Part shown: positions 1-14,148 of the stretch, piece after piece
Layout: every line of letters begins with the position of its first letter
Numbering within the stretch: the stretch's first letter is position 1
Assembly (NCBI GenBank): GCA_013399855.1
Contig: VXAY01002371.1
Location: forward strand, 1,836,367-1,900,366
DNA: 64,000 nucleotides
Direction: 5' to 3'
Origin: Oxyruncus cristatus
Lineage: Eukaryota > Chordata > Aves > Passeriformes > Cotingidae
Translations under genes and position numbers: made by a program
The notes under the pieces: generated by a model
Seen by the model: the letters and a program-made list of their open reading frames with translations, nothing else
The model's database searches: none
Told to the model about the DNA's origin: nothing

Positions 1-3000
1 TGCTGTGGAGTCCATTTATTTTCAGTCTCAGGTGTAATATGCTTTTAGTGGAGGGATTTCTCCCTGTGATTGTTTCCTGAATTAGTAGATCTTCCTTCAC
101 TTTGCCAAGGATCCTCCTTAATAAAGAATCTCATCATCAGTTATTTCTTTCATGTGACTGATCTGTGTAACACGTAGAATTATTGAAAGCTATAAAATTT
201 GTGTTAGCTGTTTTTCTACATCATGATCCAAATGATTTCAGTAACATCTCAACAGATTCGATGATATAAATTTATTGCTAGTTGCCCACAGTAAACCAAG
301 AAGCTGCAACTGTGTGTCTAGAGCTCAGACGAAGTTACCCATTTATACGCAGAGTAGTTCAGGGAAAAAACAGCTATAAAATAAGTGTTAATTTTAGTAA
401 CAATTGCTTTGGGTTTATAATTTTTTTTTTGTAGTTACTACTGTCCATAACTTTTAGTCAATGTTAGTAACATTAGGTTACAACTTCATTTAATCATGTT
501 TTTAATCCAAACAGCAAAAATGTTGATACTCAGTATTGCTCTGCAGTGAAGTGAGAAAGGAATGACTACTGTGGTAGAACAGTGTGGTGTTAATAACACC
601 TGATGAACTAGCATAAAGTATCATTTTATTAATTGTTTTAATGAGTCCTTAGATCCTATGATATTTGAAAGAAGGTTAATTGATTTCTTACAACATAACT
701 GTAATGACCTGTGTTTAAATGCATCATTTGATTTTCATTTCCTTGAAATATCCACTTCTGAGTTTTTCACTCCCCATTCACTCCTCAACACCAATATTCA
801 GTTCCTCTTGCACTGAAGCTTTTTAAGAGCATTAGCTCAAAGCACAGTGTTTCTTCCTTCTTTACATCCCTTGGGGTTAGGTGTGAATGGGTGCTGTGCT
901 AAGCACACTCCTCTAGCTAAGTAGAAACGTGACCATCTTGGCTGACGGTTCAGGTGCCAGGTATTGCTAAAAAGTGCTTTTCTGAAATGCATGATCAGCT
1001 GTAATTGGTTTGGCACATTTATATTCTATATTAGTTTCCTCTTGCTTGTATAGACCGTGTGAAGAGCAGTCTGGAAGTGTCACAATTTTATTGTTTCTCA
1101 TTTCATTCCATAAAATAAAGTCGTTTTCATGACTTGCGAGGATGAGTGCCAGCGAGGTGGTCCCACTTCCCTGAAAGGCTGTGTTGAACACAGTGCCTTG
1201 CCCTATAGGCAGGTTACATTACTGCAGTTGGATGCTCTGGAAAGCCCTGCCATAAAGGGAAACGTGGCTGTGGAAACAGTTGTGCTGTAAGTCTCAGAAA
1301 GGCAAGCTGGGGCAAACTCAGCCCACGTGCTCTGTTCTCAGTGCTAACTCTCTGCAGAGCAACTGAGCAAACTTACCCGAGGTTTCTGTTCTAACAAGAC
1401 AAAGTATTGCATTGTGTATTAAAGGGAAAGTTTTAAACTGTTTGGCTTCATCTCCAAATTCAATTTATAGTGCTGGAACATAGAGGTGGGGCATGCATGG
1501 ACTCTGCAGCACACACAGCGACTAATGTGCTGTGAACTACAGGTGCTGCAAGCCAGGAATGGTGGAAGTGTTTCAACATAGTCAACCTTGTCAACTCATC
1601 ATTTTGCTTTGTGATAGCTGATACCATAAAAAAAGGAAAAACCTCTCATATAAATTAAAATCATAAACTGAAAGCTTATGTGTACTAAAGGGCAAAACTT
1701 CACAAGAAATTTTGAATAAAAACTGCAATGCAGTTATTTTTAACTAGTTTCTTTTTTACAAGGAAACATTTCATTCATAGACACTCAGATTAGTGGGAAT
1801 ACCTACCCACACATGACTGACTGTCTGCACACCACCCACCCTTAGTGGCAATACACAATTAGGGATGCTTCCACTTCTGGATTTGTATATGCAGGATAAA
1901 TTTAGTAATTTAAATCAGACTTCAGAAACATTCACAACTAGGTTACATTGTCAAGATTCTGTATACTTTGTCTGGAGTAAGAAGCATTCATGGGGATAAA
2001 ATTCCTCTGCATACGCTCACATTCATTTTGATTGGCGAATAAGTTAGTCATATTTCATAGTGGCTGCCTTCCTGATCATAAGGAATATATTTCATCCTTC
2101 CTTCTCCTTTCATCTCTTTTCCCCACCCCAGTATAATGGATGTGCTGGAATAGAATCAAATACAAAAGTTGTATCCATATACAGTGTAATGTGTTTGAGG
2201 ATTTTTGCATCTTTGCTAGAAAACGAAACACTTAGGACAACAGGACAATTATTTCTCTGATGAAATGTTGAAGATTGATTGATTTATTATTTAGACACTC
2301 CTTTGGGTGTTTTCATCCATAGTCTTTCTTAACCCTTATTGTAGAACTATGAGATATTTTACACCCTTGTTCCTCAAAAAAATGAATGTTATTTTGATTA
2401 GGAATAAGAAAAAGACATCCAGGATTCAACACTTGCATCCATTTTACCTTTCTTCTTTCTCTATTTTTATCTTCCCTCTTGCTTCATTTAGAAAGAAGTA
2501 GCTGTTCCATGCTGTGTATCACATCACATCCTTTTTAACAAACAACTTTAGAGCATCCTTCCTCAGTATTTTGAGGGATGCAAAAAAGACTTACCAATAC
2601 TGTGCTGCTTCTTCTCATTGCACCATGAACTTGTAATATGTCATCTATGTGGTACTGCTTGGTATTGTCAGAGGACTAATTTAATTAATTTTTATTAGCT
2701 GTCCCTTAATTTAATTTTTGAAAGACAGATACGATTACAAACACAGCACAGGAAGAGCATAGGAAGAATGTCTGTCACAGCTATACAAATAGATGTATTG
2801 CTTCAAATATTCCCCTGCTGATGAACAGGCCATGTAATCTGTAAAGAATTATGTGTGAGAGGGAGAAAGATACTAAGAGCAATACTGAAACTTACTCAAG
2901 TGGTCAAAGCCAGTAGAAAACAAATAAAATTAAAAAAAAAAGGTCAGAGACATCAAATCACATGAGAGTCTCCAAAGTGCAGTGACTCCTCTCCCAGACA

Positions 3001-5257
3001 CTCAGTCAAAAAGAAGATAAAAATTACCCTAATGTTCTGGTGGAGAAAGAGAGAAGGCTCCTTCAGGAGAAAGAGCCACAGTGGCATTACAGCCCACAAA
3101 CTGGCATCCCTAAGAGATGGGCATAAAAAAGTGGACATCACAAGCAAATAAGGTTTCCTAGTAGCTTCTGTCATTCAGTAACGTAAAATGCCCATGTTGC
3201 ATAAGGATCATCAAGTCCCGTAACTGTGTTTCCACTGAGCTGGAGATTTGTTTCCATTCTTGAGTTGCCACTTTGAATTCTTGTGAATCTGTGTTAGGAT
3301 AACTTGCTGGTAGAATACACTGATATAATACCATTAAAGAATACCTTTTAGTGGATGTGGCTCCCATCCCTTGACTTATTCAGCAAGTTATCCTAATTTG
3401 AATGTAGAAAGGCCATCTGCACAAGAAACCCTGGTAGCTGGGCAAGCCGTGACAGCCAGTGACTGCACTTCCTTATATTACTGATAAATGTGCTGCTGCA
3501 AAGTCTGTAGTAAGAACAGGTTCTTTCACGTTTTTCTGAAGGAAATGTCAGCAATCATTTAAATGCCTTTTCCTAATGCTTTACATGCACTTTACAGAAT
3601 GGGCACAATTGATAGACTTGCTTTACTCTCTAGTCAGGAGAGAAACTGCGATGGGAGAACTGGTGAACATAGACACAGACACCCACCACACACATGCACG
3701 TGTGTCATGCTGGAATGAGGTACCATTAAAATTTAAACAGAATGGCTGTAAGCATTCTTAGCCCATTATAGAAGTGTTTTTTTCTAGGTAAACTGAATCC
3801 ACTCTGAAATGTTAGCCGAGCCTACATTTACTTTTGCAACTGGAAAACATTTGATACGCTTTAAAATCAAATTTTCCAAAGGGAAAGTAACTTTTTTCTT
3901 TCCTTGTGTTGTTTAGGCCAAATGGACCATTTCATTGAAGATATGTTCTGAATTCTGTCTCTCAGACACAAAAGCTGTGATAATCCAAAATCCACTTTCT
4001 TGTAGACATTTCAACATGATTTCCAGTACAGTTTAAAAAAAAAAATAGTAGGATACAAGATGTATCCCTGATAACTGCAGTGTATTCATCTTTAGTGGTC
4101 TAAAGTAATCCTCATTTTACGGGACAATTAAAGACTTCTGTTTTGATGTTGTCTACTGTCTTATCTGGGACTGATTCAGAACCAAATACATACTGTTGAG
4201 GAAAATTCAGCATAACAGTTTGCTGCTGGCATTTTTCATGGGGAATTGCAATATTCTCCCAGATGGGAAAGAAACAAGGGAGTTTTATTTTTTATAGGTC
4301 ATATTATAGCTAACCATTCTTCTACTTATCACTTCAGGTACGTGGAACACTGCCTGGTTTCGGAGTCTTTCCACTTTATAAAGTACAAAGTTATGGTAAC
4401 ATTTTTTTGACACTTGAGTAAGAAAAATTCTTACATTTTATCAGATTCAAGACGATGGACTGCCCTTTGATTATTTCCAGACACATATAATATCAGTCAC
4501 AAAGTTAACATAGTATTAGATTTATGGTTCTGACAAACCTGTCTGCAAATGAAAATCATACTGCTGAAGCTGTATCAGCCCCCTGCCTCTCTGAGGGTTG
4601 GTGGTGCCCCGAGTGGAGGAACATCTGATCTGCTTGTGAAGCAGCTCCACAGCACTTATAGTTTATTTGTTGTTTTGTAGGTAAGCCTCTTCATTTTGCT
4701 TTGTATGACTCTGTAAAAAAAGAAGTGGTTGTCCAGAAACTGTTTGAAAAGTGACTGAGGTACTTGGGCATCAAGAGCTAAGGGAGAGGGATGGCAGGAG
4801 CGTCTCTCTCATCTCTTGCTCCAAGTCCCACTGTTCTTGCTGGTAGTCAGAGTCCTAAATCTCATGTAGTCCTTTGGTGAACCAGAGAGTGGTCAAACAG
4901 GGAGGGCTGCAGACGTGCCCCTCTTGGCAGCAATTTGGGTGCAGGTGCCTACGGTCTGGAAGCTGTAAATCTGGGCTGCCTTGGGGAAGAGCCTGGGCTC
5001 CCAGCCCTGTCTGCCTGCCTCAGTGCTCTCTGAGGGGACAGCAGTATGAAGAGCTGCCTTTTGCTTGCTTTTCAAGGGATCTTCACTAGCAAGGAGACCA
5101 TAAGCCTTAAACATCCATAAGCCTAAACAGAATAAGCTAGGCAAGGGTCAGAATTGTATGAGAGGAAATTAGTAATAAACTGTCACAGACCATCTCCTAG
5201 GTTATTTGGAGTTGTGCCCTGGGTATGTCATCGTTTTCTCTTCCCTCTCACTGAATC

Positions 5258-5272
5258 TTTTTTTTTTTTTTT
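5258..5272. repeat. Poly-T run (15 T)
   Basis: Uninterrupted run of 15 T inside the MTHFD1L intron, followed by TAATAATAG. It superficially resembles a splice acceptor tract, but no convincing exon follows. No CR1-like or retrocopy sequence was recognised next to it. Confidence 0.9.
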
Positions 5273-8200
5273 AATAATAGCCATAATGACAGTGAAATGG
5301 ATCTGAGTGCAGTACCTGTTAAATGCCAGCTTCCCCTTGTATGGCATCCATCTGTAAATGCAGTTGGAACAAATATCTGCTCCCAGAAATTACTTTCTGA
5401 CCTGTTCTGTTTTTTTCAGTGTCTGCCAGGCTTTTCATCACCCTTCTCAGTAATCGCAACCAGTCCACAAAAAAAAAGGAAAGATCCTTTTTTGTGTGAC
5501 GTTGCAGCCACTTCAGCTGGCCTGTTGAAGCTCAAAAGTTATAACTGAAGGAGCAATGCAACCCTATTCACAAGAAAGAGAAAATTTTTCCATTGTGAAG
5601 GTTATTAAGTTTGCTAGGCATACATAATCCAGGTTGCTTCTTCATTATAGCCTGGACCCCACAAAAATGAAAATTCATGTAAAGTATCTTTTCCAGCTAG
5701 AATTTGAATTGGTGGGTAAATAACTAGACCGTAGTCTTTGAAAGCAGAATGTTACAGAGACTGTCAAAACCACACATTAATATGGGGCTGTTCCCTTCTG
5801 AAAACAGAGCTTGGTTTTAAATATCAGCTTGCTCACAGTATGATGTGTAGTATTTTGCATAGGCTTGCTGACTTAAAATGTGTTTTTAGAGCTAATTGAT
5901 GTTATCAGAGCTCTGCTGTTATCCCCAAATCAGTTTGGCAATAGGTTCTTATTCTTTAGCAATTTGACCATTTTGTTTCTCTCCATTTAATTAAAACTTC
6001 TTCGATCACTCTGTTTCTTCACATACAGTTTTAAGACTCTTGATGTGTTAACATGTTTTTAATATTTGACTTACTGAGAAAGCCAAGAATTTGCAAGTCG
6101 TCACGTTCATATAAAATTTGCATCTGTAACGTCTGAAGTCTTGTGAATTTCATAGACATGTATTTATACCCATATTATGTCCCTGTGGTGTTAGGCAGAA
6201 TTTAAAGGTTATCTGAAGCTGTTTTCATGCTGCCTGGAAACTAGTTTTTCTTTAAAAAAATGTCTTCAGTCTGTGAAGAGTTGTTGCCAGGCATTTATAT
6301 TAAGACCTCTAGAAAAGAAGGAAATACTTTCTCACATGTGATTAAAATGTGGAAGTCATTAACACAGTAAAGCCATCGAGTCCAAAAATTTAACAAGACT
6401 TCTGAAAGGTTATAGTCGTCAACAATATACAGGGTTGTAATTAATGTAAGTAATTTGGAAAAAATGCTAAGTGTAGTGTTCAGGGATCCAGTTGGTCTGT
6501 AACTATCAGCTCCCAATTGGACGGAGATTGCTTTGTCAACCTCCGTAGTTTTAGCTTTTCTCTGTAAAGCATCTGGCACCAGCCACTGTGAGACACAAAA
6601 CCCTGGGACATGCACATTTGCTCTGACATGAGACGACATGCTCCCTGCCTGCCTTCTGGCTGATTTAAAGCGTGTAACTTCTGTATTAATTGATCACACT
6701 GCACCAGTTTTCTGTGCGTACACAATGCCCTGCTGCTCTGTACATGTAGGCAGCAAGGCACTAGGAGCTTTTATTACTAGGCTGGATCAAATGAAGATAA
6801 AAGATGGTGCTTCAGAAACAAATAGAGCAAAGTAGATACAGATGCTTCCCACCTTCTTCTAGCTCTGACAACTCTCTCTCGTTCCTGTGTGTTTCAGCTG
6901 TGGCCAGGCAATGCTCTGCACTGTCCTGCAGGGTCACACAGAGTTGCAGCAAAGCAGCAGGAAAACAAAGGAGAGAGAACGTGAAGTGGTGCACAGGGAG
7001 CAGAGTAAAGTCTTTTTCGTATGCACCAGGGACAAACAACATCGTGCTGCTGGCACTGCATATGTCAGATTTGCTTTTGTGCCCGAGATCACTAATGAGC
7101 TGCACTGACTGTAGAGCTCTGCTCCAGACAGTAGGAAAGAACATCAATGCCATTGTATTTGGCACCTGTAGTAAAGATGTGATGCAGTGGGTAGACATGG
7201 AAAATAAGCGCTCTGCAGGTAGTCCGTCCAGAATGGGATCAAGGCATGCTTGTGACAGCACAAATAAGCTCCCTCAGAGTTTGTTAAGCTCTTTGTCTCT
7301 TCAATTTATCTGGGAAAGAAAAGGACTAAATTTCTTGATAGCTTTCACCAAAAAAATCAATTTAAAAATAGCTTCACAGTCAGTATTTAAGCAGTCTGAG
7401 AAAGCAAAAGAGCAAAAGCAAAGACAAAGCAGCATTTTCCCACAAATAAACAATAAGTAATTTTCAAATGAGAATAACTAAATACATTCCAACTGCTGGA
7501 GGGGGTGCTGATTTTGAGACAGCGGCAGGATCCATGGCTCCATTAAAGCGCTTTTGCTCACCAGCAGCTTCTCTGCAAGGGGAGTGCCCCAGCAGCTGGG
7601 TAACAACACACCACTGGGGCATTGCAGCTCTTCAGGTGAGTTTGGTGTGCCAGGATGGCGGGGCCTTCATTCACAGGGTCACTGGGAGGGAAGGAAGGCT
7701 GAACGTAAGCGGATGTGTTATGGGTAGTGTTTGTTATGCCTTTGCTGAGCAGTGGAATTGTAAATTATTTGTTTGCCAAAACTGAAAGTTCATTGCAGAC
7801 TGACCTTGTTTTGATTGGGAAGAGCGGGGGGGCTATACCATAAATCAAGCTTATGGCTTTGCCTGCGAGTTTGTTCATTTGGCATTAGAGAGATTATATT
7901 CTGAGTGGTTTTTAATTTCTGTGTTACAATTTCTTTAGTCTTTCTAGGATTTACTCTCTGTATGTGAAAATAACTTTCATGGATGAGATAAACTTTCCAT
8001 GATGGTGGCACTTTTAATGCTTGTAAAGAAGTTCCCATAGATTGGGTCTGTACTAAGTGTTTGTGTTGAGATGCAGAAATTTATTACTTTCCTTTTTTTC
8101 TGTCCTTTCATATACTTCGTTTGGGAAAAATGCTACCCACAAAACATCTGTTTGGGGGTTGGTTTGTTTTTCAGACTGAAAAAAGTGTGTTTCCAAATAC

Positions 8201-11200
8201 AGTTAATTTTAATTGAATGGTTTAGCAACATTTTTGTCACTTATGTAAATGTATTATTATCTCTTGTTATGTTACAGAAACTGTGGTTAGGAAAGTGTCT
8301 TACTACAAGTTCATACTGAGCAAATTGTGAGAAATGGAGAAAGTTGTATTTCATTTTAAAATGCTGATACAGCATCTATTATGTAATAGAAAAAGATGTT
8401 TCATGCAGTGTTACTTTTGAATTTCAGTTATATGAGACTAAGATGAGAATCAGTTACAAATTTCAAGTTCTATTCTAGCAGCACCTCAGCTCCTTTTGGC
8501 AAATCATTTACCATTTTCTGCCTCCTATCTCACTCACAATTTGAAGTGGAGATTTTACTGTATTTATTTCCCAGATGTACTTAAAGTATTTCATTCGTAT
8601 GTGTAAGTGCTTTGAAAATAATTTTATTTATACATAAAAAATATATCAATCTTTATTATATTATATAAGGATATTTATTTGTAGGATAAAGATGGTGCTC
8701 TCCATCAGTGAACAAAATTTTGTTTGGTTTCCTTTGACAATTGAATCTGTCTGGCAACTGGTTAACTTGTGGTTCTCTCAGTGAACAGAAATTAGTGTTT
8801 TAGCATCTTCTTAGAGAAACTTTGAAAATCAGTATTGCCATAAGAGAGTTAAGTCACACATTCATAGCTAGAATTTTTTCCTGTCTCCTTACAGCTGTTA
8901 CTGCTGTTAAGACAACTTACAAAGGAGCTGGCTCTTCTGAACACTCTAGTGCATCACAAGTCAGCAGCTTTCAGCCTTTCTCAAAGCATTTCTACGCTCC
9001 TCCATTTTCCAGAAGTGTGAGCTCCAGCATAGGTTATTCAAGGCTTGCTTTTCTTAGCAGCCTTGTGAAAACTTCTTAAAACAGTAGTTCAATAAACTAC
9101 AGGAGGCACATTGCTGATCTAAGTAATATCCTTCTCTTTTCTATTTTGTTCCTTGTCAAAGGGGACCACAGTACATTCTGGTATGACTTTAGAGAACACA
9201 CAATATTGATTAACGCATACTGCCAGTTGTGACTGAGAATATCTGATTTACACAGACAGTTTAACAATTTGATGTCCTTGTATCCATCCAAACTGGATCC
9301 ATTCTGGATCTTCTGGGTTTGGAATAAATAGAAAGGAAAAGTTTTTTAATTCATCAGTGAAGCTAAGGTAGCATCAATCAAGCATATCAAAACAGTAATT
9401 TTTCTGGAGAGCGATGAGGTGAAACTGGAGGATTAGAAAGCATCCACATCCAAAATTACAATATAAGGTGCTTCTTTGTCATTGTCTCTTTCTTATTTGC
9501 TTCAGTCCATCACAAAATACTGTGTTTAAGCACTACAAAAAGCAAATAATTTGAATTGTTTATCCAAGCAACAAGTGACTTGAGAAAGTAGACATAAAAA
9601 CTTGAACTAACAAGATTAGAGATGCTCACAGGTCAAGGTTGATACATGATGACAGTACAGTGATAGTGGTAGATGCAGTTGAAAACCACCACAGTTGATC
9701 ATTGTTTGGAGACAAGCCTTCCAGGCTCTTCTTTCTGACACTTCCCATGATATCTACAGACCAGAAAGCTGAACTGCAGCTGTGAAGAGTGTATCTTAGG
9801 TTTTATTGTTTTCCAGTCCTGAAAACTAGATCGCATCTACTCACGTGGGATTAGCAAAGCATAGGCATCTCCTCTTCCATTTTTTTCAACTCAAGTTGTT
9901 TTGAGGTGTTTTCCAAAAATCTCATACCCTTTGGTGTTATAAAGTTCATCAGTGGCACTTAGTTTAAATCAAGTAATGAAACCAAGCCAGTTTGTCAATT
10001 TAACAGTTAAAAAGAATTAATTTTAAGGGGTCCTCTGCTATAATTCCTTTATGTTCTTTAGAAGCAGTTCTTCCACACACACATCATCTTTGCCTGGATA
10101 TGATGTTTCTTAGGAAACTTTACTTACTCAGCTATCAGTGGATCCAGTTAATTGTAACCAAGAGGGCTAGTATGGCAGCAGTTAAATGTGTTTTCATTCA
10201 CCATAGTTACACAGTCTTTTTGGATTTCTTCCAAAGTGTTGTAATTTGCCATTGAAATGACTGGGTGATGCTCCTGATACTCTTCCTAGCATAGCATGCT
10301 GAGAAGGGTAAGGTTTGTCGCCTGTTGAGCACACATAGTTGCTTCACACAGTCTACTGCTGCCACCATCTCCAGTTTCTGGGCTGCAGTTGAGGCCTTCT
10401 GGAAGTTATGAAGCTTTTAACCAAAATGACGTAGTGAAGATCAGCAGCACAAAGTGGGGCTTGCTCCCAGGTTTTGAAGAACAGCACTTCTAGAAGAAAA
10501 CTTGGTACAAAATAAACAGGTTTCGGAGGAGATGAAGGGTGCACAGTCCCTGAGCAGCTGAGATGAATTACCCAAGACCTCTCCCCACCATCAAATACCA
10601 CAAAACCTGCTCTGTTTTCAGCAGAAACTGAGCTGCTGGCACAGCTCGGACACCTCCTTCTCACCAGGAGACCCGAGCACTGAACAAAGCAGGAAAATTA
10701 CATACCTGTAACATCAGATACTTCAAATAGTGTTGCTGAAACAACACATGAGAAAGATGCCTTTATCCTCTGGAATTATTCTCTCAGAGGCATGTTTCCA
10801 GTACTGTCTGATATATTGGACACTTGTCAAGAATGGGAACAGCCTTGGGAGTGCCTGACATCAGGACTGAGCTGAAGGGAAGGATTTCTTCTGGCTGAGG
10901 AGGTGATTTTGTACAAGAGGCAGTGAGCAAGAATCATCTGCCAGAGTTTCTGTCTAAAGCTCAAGGGGGAAAGGAAAATCAGGATGTAGGCCTTGGCCAA
11001 GGGAGCAATTACTCCTGGAAATGGATTTGAGTGGGCTGGGATGAAGGAAAGTGTTTTGGAACAAGTCACCTGGAATTTGTAGTCCTCTTTTTTTCTCTAC
11101 CCCTTTATTTCCTCCATGAATGGTTGTTTTTTGGGGGGAGTTATTTGGTGAGGTTGGGTTTTGTAGCTTTCATTTTTGTGGCATTTTGTTTATCAATTAA

Positions 11201-14109
11201 CCTATTTGAAGCAGAAAACAGTTCTGAATATGTGAAACAGGCTGTGTTGTGGATTGTACAAAAAATAGTACACTCAACTAACACCATCTAACGTGCTACC
11301 TCAGAGAGGTGTGTTTTTCAAAGAAAATTTGGTATATTGATTCCATTTTGCTGTTGTCATGGGGACCATTTTCTTCTGCTTCAAGTGTGGTTTTATAAAT
11401 TCTAAGATGAAAATGGGTTGAGAGAACTCTGCCAAGAGGACCTGCAGTCATATAAGTGAGTCATAAATGTTTTACTTAATTGGGGAAATTGCTCATTCCT
11501 TTACAGATTATATCTATTCCTAAGTATTTTATTTAATAGCTAGCACAATGCCTGCTCTGGGTCTTTGGTGCTTCCCCACATCACTAACAGCAACATTTGA
11601 GTTCCAGTGGTATTATTACACTGACCCAATTCACCAAGAACTTGGCCAAGCAAGCAGTGACCAATTCCTCGTGTCCCCTGCTTCCTTTGGCATATGCACC
11701 CACAGGTCTCTCCAGAAGCTGTACTGAACAGATGTGGACTGTTGTGTGGGTTTTGTTTTTCCCTTAGGCAGTCCAGGAGATCACTTTTGGTTTCAGACTA
11801 TTTCCGCTCAAGATGAGTAACTTGTCAGATCCTGGTAATCCCTCAGAGCGTGTAACAGGGCACAGGTTACTTCTGCCTCACTTAAGTACGTGGCAGCAAG
11901 GTCAATTAGGGTTGTATATTCGATATTCAGTACTTTTATAACTTCATCCAGATGCTGAGAGCAGAAGAGCAATTTCCATGTATTTTGTTGTTGTAAATCC
12001 TTTCACAAAAATCGAACAATAGCCAGGAATGCGTAAACGTTAAAGTAAGTGGCAATTAAAATAGAATAATTGATGCCAGATGGACTTCTGCACCTGATAT
12101 CGGTCAACATGCCAGTGAAAAAGAGCCATTTATTGCAAGGAATACTACAGCATATGTCGGGGAAGCATCAGCATCTTTTCAAACATTATTTTGATTATTT
12201 TGAAAGCTGCTAATGTGTTGAGTTTCTTGCTGTGATTGTTCTTAGGCATTACAACAAGATCCTTTTTTGTTAAAGATTTCCTGAGAAGGAAATATGATCT
12301 TCACTCTCCCTAACTCCTCTGGCTATAATCAGGTTTCGCAAATTTTCATTAAAACTTATAAGTAAACTGCTATTTAAAACACTGACTAAAGATCATTGCT
12401 TAGCCACTTCTAGAAATCCTTGTTATTTTCAGGCAGTGAAAAATAATGAGATAATATTTTCTTAAGCATTATGTAGATATTAAAGTAAATTTCTAAAAAT
12501 TACTGATGTTTCCAAAGCTGAATTTATTGGTTTTTAAAGGTTGGTATTTTTGCAAGGAAGCACCAGCTTGCCTCCATTATGCATCTGCTTTTCCTAAAGT
12601 GAGAGTTGGAAGTTTGTTTGCTTTTAAGAGGTGGTGAAAATTCACTTCAGCATCAGTTTAGGCTTTGGTATGGTGTCATTCCCCTCTGTAATACATGAAG
12701 GGTGGGTGAGATGTAGGCTATATTGAGCATATTTTGTTTTGGCAGTTTCATTCTAGTATGTTTCTTGTAATTATGACAAAAAATGCTGTTCTCGTCATTA
12801 TTCCTTTTTGTTATTTTCATGTAATTTTATTTACTTCCATCATTCAAAACCTGAGCTAACTCTGAAGTGACAGAGCTCTGCAGAATGGAGGAATTTTCCA
12901 GTTCTGTGGAAAAAGCTTCAAGCTGATCCTGGAGATACTTAATATATATATCCTAATTTTTCTGCACCCTTTCCAGTGCACACTGAGTGTTTCTATGTGC
13001 TGTAGGACAGTTCAGTTTGAAGATGAAATGAGTGACTACTCACTTTAAGTATTTGCGCAGTTACATCCTTCAGAGTGCTGTAGTCCTACCCACAACCCTC
13101 ATCGCATGGATACTCTCATAAAATGGAGAGTGCAGGAACCTTGAGGCATCCAGTAAAAGGATCTGTACACACTTCTCCAGCCATGCAATGCAGTGAGGTG
13201 ACCATTAATCTTTCTCTCCCATTATATGGACTGCAATTCCCTTTGTGTCAGCTTCCAGTGTATGGCCAGCACCACACATGTCAGTGGAAGTAATCTGGCA
13301 CTCAAGATGAAGAGCACTTAAAGGCAGGCAGGGCTGGAGAATAGGAGGGATTTCTTCAGAAAGCTCTTCCATTCAGCTTTGCATGTGCTGAGATGGACAG
13401 ATGCACTGAAGGGGAGCAAAATTCTGGTGGTTGATCTGTCTTCCTAACTCACACTAGGAAACATTATTGAAACTCTGAAGCATAGCTCCTTCATGCTGTG
13501 CCTCAGGATTCCAACAAATTCTGGCATGTTGACCACAATGCGTGCAGGTTTATAGCTCTATTTATAAATCTCTTGAGTTTCGTCTTCTATTGTTTCTTGC
13601 TGAGGGAGTGTGGGATGTGCAGTTCATCCTGTCAGATTTTATTGAGGAGTTATCCACAGTCATGTATATGCTGAATTCTCTTGAGAGACAACATCTGTTT
13701 TCTGCAGTATTTCAAGTTTGAAATGGTTGTGGGTTGTCATAGCTTGTTTAATTAACAAAAGGATACTATTAAATAATGGGAATTACTTGCATTTCTTGTC
13801 AAATGCAACATTACCTCCATAAGCCACAAAATAGGGATGTTTCGTCAGTAAGCTATTTGCTGATTTTTTGGCATCTTCTAATCTCTTGTTTTCCCTACTT
13901 TATTTAAGTACGGATTCCTCTGGTTTTCTTTCTCTATTTAGAAACCATGGTATGCCTGTAAAACAGACACATCTTGTCTTATAGGGGAAAAAGACACTAA
14001 ACATGAGTTGGATGTAGTCCTCAAGGCCATCTGTTTTGCAAGTCATGTCATTGTGCTAACCCAGTTAAGGCAATCTGAGGTTCTATAAGGATTTTTCATG
14101 TAGATAAAT

Positions 14110-14112
<3 letters not shown>

Positions 14113-14146
<34 letters not shown>
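14113..14146. repeat. (TA)n microsatellite
   Basis: About 17 perfect TA dinucleotide units in the MTHFD1L intron. The minus-strand reading frame through it gives an IYIYIY run, which shows that the open frame there is a microsatellite artefact and not a gene. Confidence 0.97.

Positions 14147-14148
<2 letters not shown>

Noticed and set aside
6804..7460. 218-codon open frame on the + strand in the MTHFD1L intron
   Set aside because: No recognisable domain, opposed by a 149-codon minus-strand frame over the same DNA, and set within an intron. Best explained as chance.
9922..9940. Translation containing YPLV, considered as the missing MTHFD1L penultimate exon
   Set aside because: The residues before it do not match the conserved GAGF-type context and a stop follows at once. 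No donor is present at the right phase.
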